NCBI RefSeq assembly: GCF_013359815.1 | Contig: NZ_JABMCF010000033.1 | Coordinates: 62,001-126,000 of the forward strand | DNA: 64,000 nucleotides | Direction: 5' to 3' | Origin: Curtobacterium flaccumfaciens | Lineage (GTDB): Bacteria > Actinomycetota > Actinomycetes > Actinomycetales > Microbacteriaceae | Part shown: piece after piece, positions 1 to 7,781 of the stretch | Position numbering within the stretch: position 1 is the stretch's first letter | Layout of the letters: every line of letters begins with the position of its first letter | Translations under genes and position numbers: made by a program | Notes under the pieces: generated by a model | What the model was told of the DNA's origin: nothing | The model's database searches: none | The model's input: only the letters and a program-made list of their open reading frames with translations

Positions 1-570
1 CCCGAGGGACGCCGCGGCGTTGGAGATGCGGGCGCCGTCCATGTGCAGCTTCATGCCGAGCGAGTGGACGTGGTCGGCGATCGTCCGGACCTCGTCCACC
101 GTGTAGGCGGTGCCGAGCTCGGTGGTCTGGGTGATCGACACGACGAGCGGCTGGGCACGGTGCTCGTCGCCCCAGCCCCAGGCCTCGCGGTCGATGAGCT
201 CGGGCGTCAGCTTGCCGTCGGGTGCCTCGACCGGCAGGAGCTTGATGCCGGCGACGCGCTCGGGCGCACCGGCTTCGTCGGTGTGGATGTGCGCGGTCGC
301 GGTGCACACGACCGCTCCCCACCGCGGCAGCATCGACTGCAGCCCGACGACGTTCGCGCCGGTGCCGTTGAACACCGGGAACGCCTCTGCCTGCGACCCG
401 AAGTGCTCGCGGATCACCTCGTTGAGACGTGCGGTGTAGACGTCCTCGCCGTAGGCGATCTGGTGGCCGTCGTTGGCCGCGGCGATGGCGGCGAGGATCT
501 CGGGGTGGACGCCGGCGTAGTTGTCCGAGGCGAAGCCCCGCAGGTCCAGGTCGTGCAGTCGGAGGGTCAC
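1..570 (-). CDS. Threonine aldolase / beta-eliminating lyase, 3' end outside window
   Basis: PLP-dependent fold-type I enzyme; the family cleaves L-threonine or allo-threonine to glycine and acetaldehyde. The 190 visible residues begin MTLRLHDLDLRGFASDNYAG and include the family patterns SDNYAGVHPEI, the GTGANV cofactor-phosphate region and HMDGAR, whose Asp contacts the PLP ring nitrogen. The Schiff-base Lys lies beyond the window. GTG at 570 is the start because the nearby ATG runs straight into a stop. It is the last gene of the DUF6421-SDR-aldolase operon, 4 bp after the SDR stop. Substrate is not settled: low-specificity aldolase and related aromatic amino acid lyases look alike at this level. 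Confidence 0.88.
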   Translation of the reverse strand, partial: MTLRLHDLDLRGFASDNYAGVHPEILAAIAAANDGHQIAYGEDVYTARLNEVIREHFGSQAEAFPVFNGTGANVVGLQSMLPRWGAVVCTATAHIHTDEAGAPERVAGIKLLPVEAPDGKLTPELIDREAWGWGDEHRAQPLVVSITQTTELGTAYTVDEVRTIADHVHSLGMKLHMDGARISNAAASLG

Positions 571-574
571 GCGT

Positions 575-1258
575 TCATCCTAGGTTCGAGGGATCAGGCG
601 CCGTGAGCGGGATGCGGGCACCGTTGAGGTCGGCCGGTGGGGTGTCCCAGAGTCGGACGACCTCGGTGCCGAGCCGTTCCTCGAGGCCGGACAGCGCACC
701 GACGACGAACACGGCGGCCGCGGCGGTCTCCGGTGCCTCCTTCCGGAACCCCTGCGCGACGGCCCGGACCCAGGCGTCGGACGCGGCCTTCGCCGCCGCG
801 TAGTTCGCGGCGCCGGCGGTGGGGGAGTCGACCGCGGTGGACGACACGAACGCGAGCCGTCCGGCAGAGGACGCCACCAGGTCGTCGTGGAAGACCCGGG
901 TCGTGTTCCGCAGGGTCCGGAAGGCGCGGTCGAAGAAGTCCCAGTCCGCGTCGGACTGGCCGACGATGCTGCCACCGCCGCGCCACCCGCCGACCAGGTG
1001 GACCAGTCCGTCGACGCGGCCGGCGTCCGCGTGGACGTCGTCGGCCAACGCGGTGACCGCACCGAGGTCCGACAGGTCGCACGTGCGCGTCGTGACGCCC
1101 GGGACGGACGCGCGCAGGGCCTCCAGGGCGTCGGGTCTGGTGCCGACCGCGACGACGGCCGCACCGGCGGCGGTGAGTGCGCGGGCGACGGCTGCGCCGC
1201 TGGCACTGGTCGCACCGGCGATCAGCACCAGGCGACCGGCCACCGAGCGGTCGGTCAC
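575..1258 (-). CDS. Short-chain dehydrogenase/reductase (SDR)
   Basis: Rossmann-fold NAD(P)-dependent oxidoreductase of 227 aa. The nucleotide-binding loop GATSASG (residues 15-21) is a slightly divergent TGxxxGxG motif. The catalytic Ser lies in FVSST and the YxxxK pair in NYAAAK. GTG at 1258 overlaps the DUF6421 stop as GTGA, so the two are translationally coupled. A longer reading frame upstream is only the shadow of the DUF6421 gene. Substrate is unknown. Its fixed place between DUF6421 and an aldolase suggests a shared metabolic step, but nothing in the sequence names it. Confidence 0.85.
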   Translation of the reverse strand: MTDRSVAGRLVLIAGATSASGAAVARALTAAGAAVVAVGTRPDALEALRASVPGVTTRTCDLSDLGAVTALADDVHADAGRVDGLVHLVGGWRGGGSIVGQSDADWDFFDRAFRTLRNTTRVFHDDLVASSAGRLAFVSSTAVDSPTAGAANYAAAKAASDAWVRAVAQGFRKEAPETAAAAVFVVGALSGLEERLGTEVVRLWDTPPADLNGARIPLTAPDPSNLG

Positions 1259-2721
1259 GCGGCGGCCTCGCCGACGAGCTCCGCGTCGGTAGTGCCGGTG
1301 ATGCCGGCCGTGGACGCGATGACGGTCGCCATCTTCTTGTCGAGGGCCTCGTAGAACATCGACAGCGGGAACTCGTCGTCGAGCACCGCGTCGGTGTAGC
1401 CGCGCGGCGGTCCGGCGAGCGTCTCGTCGGGTAGACCACGCGCCCACTTCGACGCCGGGTGCGGCGTGAGCGTGCGGGTCAGCATCTCGTACGCGGCGAT
1501 CCAGTGCGCCGACTTCGGCCGGTCGATCGAGCGCCGGTAGAGCTCGTTGATCTCGTCACTCAGGGCGATGATCACGTCCGGCACCTCGCGCCAGTCGATC
1601 GTCAGCTGCGTGTCCGTCCAGTGCAGGACGCCGTGCTGGTGCATCCAGGCGAACAGCAGCTGGCCGCCGAGTCCGTCGTAGTTGCGGACGCGGCTGCCGG
1701 TGATCGCGAAGCGGAAGATGCGGTCGAAGACGACCGCGTACTGCACCAGGCGCGCGTGGTCGCGGATGGCGCGCTGCGCGTCCTGGAGGCCCGTGTCGGG
1801 TCCGGCGGACAGCTCGCGTTCCAGACGCACGGATTCGCGGAACGCGGTCAGGTCGCAGCGGAGCTCCTCGAGTGAGTAGAGGAAGAACGGCATCCGCTGC
1901 TTGATCATGAACGGGTCGAAGGGCAGGTCCCCACGCATGTGCGAGCGGTCGTGGATGATGTCCCACATCACGAAGACCCGCTCGGTCAGCTGCTGGTCGT
2001 CGAGCATCGCAGCGGCCTCGGCCGGCAGCTCGAGCTTGGTGACGTCGGCGGCGGCACGGACGACCCGGCGGTAGCGGGCGGCCTCGCGGTCCTGGAAGAT
2101 CGCGCCCCACGTGAAGGCGGGGATCGAGCGCATCGCGACGGTCTCGGGGAACAGCACCGCCGAGTTCGTGTCGTAGCCCGGGGTGAAGTCGACGAAGCGC
2201 AGCGCGACGAACAACGCGTTGCCGTGGTCGCCGGCCTCGAGCTCGGCGATGAACTCCGGCCAGATGACCTCGACCAAGACCGCCTCGACGAAGCGCGAGG
2301 TGCTGCCGTTCTGGGTGACCATCGGGAACACGACCAGGTGGCCGAGTCCGTCGACGCGGTGCCGCTGCGGCTGGAACGCGGTGAGGGAATCGAGGAAGTC
2401 GGGGACCCCGAAGCCCTGCTCCTGCCATCGTGCGAAGTCGAGCTGCAGCACCTGCAGGAACGCGGCGTCGTGCGGGAAGTGCGGCGCCAGCTCGGCGACG
2501 GCCGGCACGATCACCGCGACGTGGTGGGCGGCAGCGGTGTGGTCGGACGGTTCGGGGACGGAGCCGTCCCGCGTCTGCAGGGCCTGCAGGGCGACGACTG
2601 CACGCTTGAGCCGGAGCCAGGCGGGGTGGGCGGCGACCTCGCGCACGGACAGGTGGTCCTCGACGACCTCGGGCTCTCCGACGATGGCGTCCTGCGAGAT
2701 ATTCTGGGCGAACTGGGACAT
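1255..2721 (-). CDS. DUF6421 family protein
   Basis: 488-residue soluble protein without signal peptide or membrane segment, recognised as DUF6421, an actinobacterial family of unknown function. Visible landmarks are the His/Asp-rich stretch DIIHDRSHMRGDLPFDPF, a conserved HRVDGLGHLVVFP segment and an aromatic-rich C-terminal half. ATG at 2721 has a strong ribosome site (GGGAGG, 6 bases upstream). First gene of an operon continuing into the SDR and aldolase with a 4-bp overlap. The clustered His and Asp residues might bind a metal; that is inference from composition only. Confidence 0.85.
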   Translation of the reverse strand: MSQFAQNISQDAIVGEPEVVEDHLSVREVAAHPAWLRLKRAVVALQALQTRDGSVPEPSDHTAAAHHVAVIVPAVAELAPHFPHDAAFLQVLQLDFARWQEQGFGVPDFLDSLTAFQPQRHRVDGLGHLVVFPMVTQNGSTSRFVEAVLVEVIWPEFIAELEAGDHGNALFVALRFVDFTPGYDTNSAVLFPETVAMRSIPAFTWGAIFQDREAARYRRVVRAAADVTKLELPAEAAAMLDDQQLTERVFVMWDIIHDRSHMRGDLPFDPFMIKQRMPFFLYSLEELRCDLTAFRESVRLERELSAGPDTGLQDAQRAIRDHARLVQYAVVFDRIFRFAITGSRVRNYDGLGGQLLFAWMHQHGVLHWTDTQLTIDWREVPDVIIALSDEINELYRRSIDRPKSAHWIAAYEMLTRTLTPHPASKWARGLPDETLAGPPRGYTDAVLDDEFPLSMFYEALDKKMATVIASTAGITGTTDAELVGEAAA

Positions 2722-2794
2722 GTCGAACCTCCCGTCATCGGGGTCGGCCGCGGATCTGCGGACGAGTGGTGCGCGTTACCGGATCGTCTCGAGC

Positions 2795-3292
2795 CTAGGG
2801 AAGTTCGGGGGACGCAAAGTTGCCCATCTGCGGTGGAATCGTGCGTCGTCGTGGTGCTCGCGCGGGGATCCGACTGCTGCGCGCACGGTTCGTGCGGCCA
2901 TGGCGCGGTCCGGTGTCGCGACCTCTTTGCGTCCACTGTCCGACATACGCCGGAGGCGTCGGACGGACACGCACCCACGGGTCTCCGGATGCATGGGCGG
3001 TCGGAACTGTCGTCGTGCGGTCGGACTGCGCGAAGACCTGGTTGAGGACGAGCGCGGCGCCGATCGCTGCGACGCAGACCAGGAACGCAACCGGTGCTGC
3101 CCTGCTCTTCGGGTGCACCATGCCAGCAAAGCCCGAGGCACTCAGGCCAGCTGCTCCCGTTGCGACCGAGAGCGGCCATCCATTGACGACGAGCACGACA
3201 CAAGCGACGCCGAGCAAGACCGCGCACGCTGCGAGCACCCTGCTGAGCACGCGGCGGAGACGAGCCGGCGTTGCTCGCTCCGGAACGGTCAA
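2795..3292 (-). CDS. Small hypothetical membrane protein
   Basis: Predicted 165-aa product. The N-terminal half has about three hydrophobic segments (around residues 14-35, 38-58 and 66-88), followed by an Arg-rich tail that looks less protein-like. The proposed TTG start at 3292 overlaps the stop of the secreted-protein gene upstream as TTGA, typical coupling for this chromosome. No family recognised. The C-terminal half could be non-coding read-through, so the 3' boundary is uncertain. Codon bias is weaker than in neighbours. Confidence 0.45.
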   Translation of the reverse strand: MTVPERATPARLRRVLSRVLAACAVLLGVACVVLVVNGWPLSVATGAAGLSASGFAGMVHPKSRAAPVAFLVCVAAIGAALVLNQVFAQSDRTTTVPTAHASGDPWVRVRPTPPAYVGQWTQRGRDTGPRHGRTNRARSSRIPARAPRRRTIPPQMGNFASPELP

Positions 3293-3882
3293 CGGTAGAT
3301 CGCCATACACGTTCGGCCACGTACTTCGCCGTTGTTCCGGAAGTCGACGCACATGCTCCCCGGACGCAACGTGTGCTTCTTGACGCTGGGGATGTTGAAG
3401 ACGGCTTGTCCGCAGCCTGAACGCACCGACGTCGTCTCCTGCGCGTACTGCCGCCCGTTGACGTCCTTGAAGCGGTAGACGCCGCTCCAGTTGCAGAACA
3501 TCCCCGGGATGACCGCAGCGAGGCCGTAGCACTCGACCGCGGTCGTCGACCCCGTGACCCGCAGCCCCGAACCTCGAACGGACATGTTGAGGAAGCATCC
3601 CGCTGGTACGACGATCGTCACGCCTCGGTAGCTCCAGCGGAAGGACGCAACTGGTGACGTCGCGAACCCTCCGTTGACCGTGTTGCCCCCGCCGGCCTGA
3701 TTCGAGTCGTAGGCGTGCGAAAGGTCAGCGAGTTTCCGTGCCTGTTCGTGCACGTCCACGTCGGCGACTGACTCCGCGACGTTCGGTGCCGCCGTTGCTG
3801 GCGAGGCAAGAGCTGCCACGAAGAGCAAGCACGCTCCGAGCGCTACCGAAGATCGTCCAATGAAATTGCGGGACAACGTCAT
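3289..3882 (-). CDS. Hypothetical secreted six-cysteine protein
   Basis: 197 aa with a classic Sec signal peptide: RNFIGRSS, then a hydrophobic core (ALGACLLFVAALA) and a likely cleavage after ATA at about residue 32. The mature part has six cysteines (GCF, ECY, FCN, GCG, MCV, TCM), compatible with three disulfides, and an N-terminal region rich in Ala, Asp and Glu. No family recognised. ATG at 3882 abuts a GAGGAG ribosome site with almost no spacing. A TTG two codons further (3876) would be spaced normally and may be the real start. The upstream region is AT-richer than the surroundings. Confidence 0.7.
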   Translation of the reverse strand: MTLSRNFIGRSSVALGACLLFVAALASPATAAPNVAESVADVDVHEQARKLADLSHAYDSNQAGGGNTVNGGFATSPVASFRWSYRGVTIVVPAGCFLNMSVRGSGLRVTGSTTAVECYGLAAVIPGMFCNWSGVYRFKDVNGRQYAQETTSVRSGCGQAVFNIPSVKKHTLRPGSMCVDFRNNGEVRGRTCMAIYR

Positions 3883-3996
3883 CTCCTCATGTCAGTCCCG
3901 GCCTGTGCCGAGGACCTCACGCTACTGATCTTCCAGCACGTAGAACAAGCAATTTGTATTTCGGCGGAACGAGGGCTGGGTCAGTAGAGTCGAGAT
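3883..3996. promoter_or_regulatory. Divergent AT-richer promoter region
   Basis: The 114 bp between the secreted-protein gene (-) and the membrane-protein gene (+) must hold both promoters. It is visibly AT-richer than the rest of the window (for example AACAAGCAATTTGTATTT around 3945-3962). No hexamer pair is clear enough to assign. Confidence 0.35.
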
Positions 3997-4536
3997 GTGG
4001 AACATCAGCGGCGGACGGTTGGGCGCGTGGGGCAGAGCGGGGCCCGGGCGATCCCGTTCGCCAGCATGGCGCTCGGGGCCTCGATGCTGAGCGCTCCGAA
4101 CGAGGCGTCGTGGAATCCGGGGGCGTTCCTGCTCGTCGGTGGCGCCGTCTGGGCCCTGCCGCTCTTACTGGGACGGCATCGGCCCAGAGGCACCGTGCGG
4201 GCCGGGATCTCCACGTCGGACTGGGTGGCGCTGTCGACCGGTCTCGGGGCAGGGCTGCTCGTCGGCCTCCTCTTCTTCGACGGCTCGGCTGCCTTCGCCG
4301 CGCTCTTCCCGATCCCGTTCGTGGCGATCCACGCCGCCGTGAGTCGCTCCGACGGAAGCTTGCGAGCCCGGTTGATCGTGCTCGCGGTGACGGCGGCGTT
4401 GGTCGTCGCGATCCTCGTCACGGGTGATGGTCTGCAGCGCGGCTTCGCCGACCTCGTCCAGGGGGCGGTGGTCGCCGGCGTCCTGTTGACGCTCACGCTG
4501 GTCCTCTGGAGCGCTGTGCGGAGACAGCGGGCCTGA
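3997..4536 (+). CDS. Hypothetical multi-pass membrane protein
   Basis: 179 aa, GTG start. Hydrophobic segments near residues 22-32, 43-58, 76-95, 98-112, 125-143 and 152-170 suggest five or six membrane helices; the C-terminus is RRQRA. Resembles small actinobacterial membrane proteins of unknown function. It stands alone, divergent from the secreted six-Cys gene, with a TetR gene 55 bp downstream on the same strand. No catalytic motif is visible. Confidence 0.7.
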   Translation: MEHQRRTVGRVGQSGARAIPFASMALGASMLSAPNEASWNPGAFLLVGGAVWALPLLLGRHRPRGTVRAGISTSDWVALSTGLGAGLLVGLLFFDGSAAFAALFPIPFVAIHAAVSRSDGSLRARLIVLAVTAALVVAILVTGDGLQRGFADLVQGAVVAGVLLTLTLVLWSAVRRQRA

Positions 4537-4591
4537 AGCTGCTGCGGTGCACTCCAGCGCTGCGGGCTGCGTGATCGGTACGGTGGTCGCC

Positions 4592-5170
4592 ATGGCCCGA
4601 TTCACGCCCCCAGCCGCTGACGCGATGCGTGCCCGGCTCCTGCTCGCCGCGCGGGACGAGTTCGCCGCGGTCGGACTGGCCGCCGGCAGGGTCGAACGGA
4701 TCGGTGCCGCAGCGTCGAGCAACAAGGCGCAGGTCTTCCACTACTTCGGCAGCAAGGAGGGGCTGTTCGACGCCCTCGTCGCGGACACTGTGACCGAGAC
4801 GTTCGCCGACGCCCCGCTCGACACCGCCGACCTGGCCGCCTGGGCCGGCCGGGTGCACGACTCGTACGTCCGTCGCCCCTGGGCTCAGCGGCTCGCGACC
4901 TGGCACCGGCTGGAGCGTGCCGACGTCCCGCTCGAGTCCGTCGCGACGAGCTACGCCGACGCGGTGGCCGAGGTCGAGCACGCCCAGCGCGCCGGGGTCC
5001 TGCCGCGGGCGTTCCGTCCGGCGGTGCTCCTCGGGCTCGTCCTGCACACCGCGGCGTTCTGGAGCGCGACCACTCCGGAGTACGAGCCGCTGGTGCAGGC
5101 CGTGACGCCGCCGCGGCGTCGCCAGGTCGTGGCCGACGCGGTCACGGCCCTGCTCGGCGGGAAGTCCTGA
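4592..5170 (+). CDS. TetR family transcriptional regulator
   Basis: 192 aa. The N-terminal helix-turn-helix spans roughly residues 10-58 and shows the family pattern ARDEFAAVGLAAGRVERIG followed by KAQVFHYFGSKEGLFDAL. The C-terminal ligand domain is not assignable. ATG at 4592 is preferred over an in-frame start at 4547 because it begins directly before the HTH domain. Target unknown: the adjacent membrane protein upstream or the convergent GntR region are candidates by position only. Confidence 0.88.
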   Translation: MARFTPPAADAMRARLLLAARDEFAAVGLAAGRVERIGAAASSNKAQVFHYFGSKEGLFDALVADTVTETFADAPLDTADLAAWAGRVHDSYVRRPWAQRLATWHRLERADVPLESVATSYADAVAEVEHAQRAGVLPRAFRPAVLLGLVLHTAAFWSATTPEYEPLVQAVTPPRRRQVVADAVTALLGGKS

Positions 5171-5252
5171 CCGAGCGATCCGCGGGCGCCAGCGTGAGCG
5201 CGCTCGGACTGCGCGTGCGGGGCGGAGCCGCACCGGGCCTCCTGGCCGTCCC

Positions 5253-5897
5253 TCAGTCGGCTGCGCCGGCGGCGACCCGCAGCGTCCGCTCCGCGTCGTC
5301 GAGGTAGTCGGCGAGCAGCGCCGAGGCGGCGTCCTGGTCGCCACCGCGCAACGCGGACACGATCGCGTCGTTGCGTTCGACGAAGTCGGCGTGGAACGAG
5401 GCCGGGTCCGCGGTGGTCAGGAAGGCGAGCCGCATCTCGGCGAGCAAACCGTCCATCAGGGCGTGGATCCGCTCGCTCGGCACCGCGCGCACGAGCTCGG
5501 CGTGGAAGCGGATGTCGGCCGTGCCGACCGCACCCCAGTCGCCCGCGGACGCTGCTGCCCGGGCGTCGGCGACCGCTGCGGCGGCCTCGGCGAGTGCCGG
5601 TGCGTCGGGGGTGCAAGCGCGCACGGCTGCCTCCTCGAGCACCCGCCGAGCCGCGTAGAGATCGGTGACGTCGGCGGCGGAGAGCCGGCGGACGAACACC
5701 CCGCGGTTGAACACGTGCTCGACCAGACGGTCGCGGGCGAGCAGCCGGAAGGCCTCGCGCAGGGTGTTCCGCGAGACCCCGAGCTGGTCGCTCAACCGCT
5801 CCTCGGACAGCTGCGCCCCGGGGGAGAACCCACCCGACGCGATCATGGTGCGCAACCGCGTGGCCGTGGAGTCAGCGCCGCCGACGGTTCGGGTCAT
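5253..5897 (-). CDS. GntR/FCD transcriptional regulator, likely of the 5-oxoproline regulon
   Basis: 214 aa: winged-helix GntR domain (about residues 8-70; LSEERLSDQLGVSRNTLREAFRLL) followed by an all-helical FCD ligand domain (about 80-205) with its usual metal-binding Asp/His residues (ADIRFHAELV; FHADFVERN). Divergent from the DUF969-DUF979-DUF2891 operon. FCD regulators bind short palindromes of the TTGTnnACAA type. TTGTTGAACAA occurs at the start of that operon (5964-5974) and again at pxpA (11811-11821). The likely effector, 5-oxoproline or a related acid, is inferred from the targets. Confidence 0.9.
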   Translation of the reverse strand: MTRTVGGADSTATRLRTMIASGGFSPGAQLSEERLSDQLGVSRNTLREAFRLLARDRLVEHVFNRGVFVRRLSAADVTDLYAARRVLEEAAVRACTPDAPALAEAAAAVADARAAASAGDWGAVGTADIRFHAELVRAVPSERIHALMDGLLAEMRLAFLTTADPASFHADFVERNDAIVSALRGGDQDAASALLADYLDDAERTLRVAAGAAD

Positions 5898-5962
5898 GGC
5901 ACCGATCCTGGCACGGGTGGCGTTTGTGAAGGGCGTGTTACAGAGCAGAACCGGCTCTTGCG

Positions 5963-5975
5963 ATTGTTGAACAAT
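5963..5975. promoter_or_regulatory. GntR operator palindrome (site 1)
   Basis: ATTGTTGAACAAT, a 13-bp palindrome with one central base, lies 20 bp before the preferred DUF969 start and overlaps an alternative ATG at 5974. The core TTGTTGAACAA is identical to the site at pxpA. A weak -35 (GTTACA, 5937-5942) with 17-bp spacing puts transcription start at about 5972, so binding here should block initiation. Confidence 0.7.
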
Positions 5976-5994
5976 GCGGTCCAGACTGTCCCGC

Positions 5995-6702
5995 ATGTTC
6001 GTCCTCATCGGCGTCGCCGTCGTCATCGTCGGCTTCGCATTGCGCATCAATGCGCTCCTCGTCGTCACGGTCGCGGGCATCGTGACCGCGGCCATCGGCG
6101 GGATCGGTCCCGTCGGCATCCTCGACGCGTTCGGCAACGGGTTCGCCTCGAGCCGGTCCGTCACGACCTTCGCGCTCGTCCTGCCCGTCATCGGTCTGAT
6201 CGAGCGCTACGGCCTGCAGGACCAGGCGAAGCGCCTGATCGCGAAGCTCGACAAGCTCACGACCGGTCGTCTGCTCGCCGGGTACCTGGTGATCCGGCAG
6301 GTCACCGCGGCGGTCGGCCTGACGAGCATCGGTGGCCCGGCGCAGACCGTGCGCCCGCTGGTCTACCCGATGGCCGAGGGTGCGGCGACCAAGAAGTACG
6401 GGCGGATCGACGACCGCATGCGCGAGAAGATCAAGGGCTACTCGGCGTCGTCCGACACCGTCGGCGTGTTCTTCGGCGAGGACGTCTTCGTCGCCGTCGG
6501 CTCGATCCTGCTCATCACGACGTTCGTCGACTCGACCTACGGGCTGTCGCTCGAACCGATCGACCTGGCCCTGTGGGCGATCCCGACGGGCATCGCGGCA
6601 CTCATCGTGCACGGCGGACGCCTGCTGCTGTTCGACCGCCGACTCGACAAGATGGCGGCGGACGCCCGTGCCGACGCCCCGACCCTGGGGGCAGCAGCGT
6701 GA
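5995..6702 (+). CDS. DUF969 family membrane protein (putative organic-acid transporter subunit)
   Basis: 235 aa (242 if ATG 5974 is used). Several membrane helices, beginning FVLIGVAVVIVGFALRINAL as in other DUF969 proteins, with a conserved loop QVTAAVGLTSIGGPAQTVRP. DUF969 always travels with DUF979; the two resemble halves of an ion-transporter-superfamily permease. ATG 5995 is preferred because the operator overlaps ATG 5974. Neither start has a clear ribosome site. First gene of a three-gene operon whose end overlaps DUF979 as GTGA. A role in uptake of 5-oxoproline is inferred from shared regulation with pxpABC. Confidence 0.85.
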   Translation: MFVLIGVAVVIVGFALRINALLVVTVAGIVTAAIGGIGPVGILDAFGNGFASSRSVTTFALVLPVIGLIERYGLQDQAKRLIAKLDKLTTGRLLAGYLVIRQVTAAVGLTSIGGPAQTVRPLVYPMAEGAATKKYGRIDDRMREKIKGYSASSDTVGVFFGEDVFVAVGSILLITTFVDSTYGLSLEPIDLALWAIPTGIAALIVHGGRLLLFDRRLDKMAADARADAPTLGAAA

Positions 6703-7781
6703 TCACCAGCGAGTGGCTCTACTGGCTCATCGGCGCGTTCTTCATCGCCGTCGCCGTCCTGATCGTCACCGACAGCGCGCACGCGAAGCGCCTGGGCAAC
6801 GCGGCGTTCTGGGGCATCCTCGGGCTGTCGTTCTTCTACGGCACCTTCGTCGCCGCCGGCACCGTGCCGGCCTGGACGCTCGGGATCGCCGTCCTCGTGA
6901 TGGTCGCGCTCGCGGGGCTCGGCTTCACCGGCACGACGAGCCGCACCCGGGTCGCGAGCATCCCCGGCGCGGGCACGGGTGCCGAGACCGGCCCCGCCGA
7001 ACCCACCGGCGTGACGCAGAAGATCACGGACGCCGGCAGCGGCAGCACGAGTGTGCTCGCCACCACCAGCCCGGACGAGCGCGCCGCGTTCGCGACGAAG
7101 TACGGCAACCGGCTCTTCATCCCGGCCCTCGTGGTGCCGGTGGTCGCCGTGCTGGTCGCGACGCTCGGGCCGCTCGTCTCGTTCGGTGGCGAACCGCTCC
7201 TCGCCGAGGGCAGTGCGACCCTGACCGGCCTGGGCATCGGTTCGGTGCTCGCCGTGGTCGTGGCGGTGTTCGTCCTGCGCCCGCCGAGGATCGCCACCCC
7301 GATCCGCGAGGGCGGTCGCCTGCTGCAGGCGATCGGCTGGGCGGCGCTGCTGCCGCAGATGCTCTCGACGCTCGGCATCGTCTTCACCCAGGCGGGCGTC
7401 GGTGACGCCGTCGGCACGATCATCAAGTCGGTCCTGCCCGACGGCTCGCTGCTCGCCGCCGTGGTCATCTACTGCCTCGGCATGGCCCTGTTCACGATCA
7501 TCATGGGCAACGCGTTCGCCGCGTTCCCGATCATGACGGCCGCGATCGGCTGGCCCGTCCTGGTGCAGGGCTTCGACGGCAACCCCGCCGCGATCTTCGC
7601 GATCGGCATGCTCGCCGGCTTCTGCGGAACGCTCGTCACCCCGATGGCCGCGAACTTCAACCTGGTGCCGGCCGCCCTGCTCGAGATGCGGGACAAGTAC
7701 GGCCCGATCAAGGCGCAGATCCCGACCGCCGCCATCCTGCTCGTCGTCAACATGGGAGTCATGTACCTTGTCGCATTCTGA
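6699..7781 (+). CDS. DUF979 family membrane protein (putative transporter subunit)
   Basis: 360 aa, GTG start overlapping the DUF969 stop by 4 bp. About ten membrane segments, with a hydrophilic loop near residues 80-130 that is longer than usual. Conserved membrane motifs include GNAFAAFPIMTAAIGWP and GFCGTLVTPMAANFNLVPAALLEM. Partner of DUF969, probably forming one permease. The DUF2891 gene starts within its last 14 bp. Function is inferred from context; no transport assay is known to me for this pair. Confidence 0.87.
   Translation: MITSEWLYWLIGAFFIAVAVLIVTDSAHAKRLGNAAFWGILGLSFFYGTFVAAGTVPAWTLGIAVLVMVALAGLGFTGTTSRTRVASIPGAGTGAETGPAEPTGVTQKITDAGSGSTSVLATTSPDERAAFATKYGNRLFIPALVVPVVAVLVATLGPLVSFGGEPLLAEGSATLTGLGIGSVLAVVVAVFVLRPPRIATPIREGGRLLQAIGWAALLPQMLSTLGIVFTQAGVGDAVGTIIKSVLPDGSLLAAVVIYCLGMALFTIIMGNAFAAFPIMTAAIGWPVLVQGFDGNPAAIFAIGMLAGFCGTLVTPMAANFNLVPAALLEMRDKYGPIKAQIPTAAILLVVNMGVMYLVAF

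Noticed and set aside
5391..6698. Long upstream extension of the DUF979 frame
   Set aside because: It runs antisense to the GntR gene and out of frame through DUF969; the real start is the GTG overlapping the DUF969 stop.
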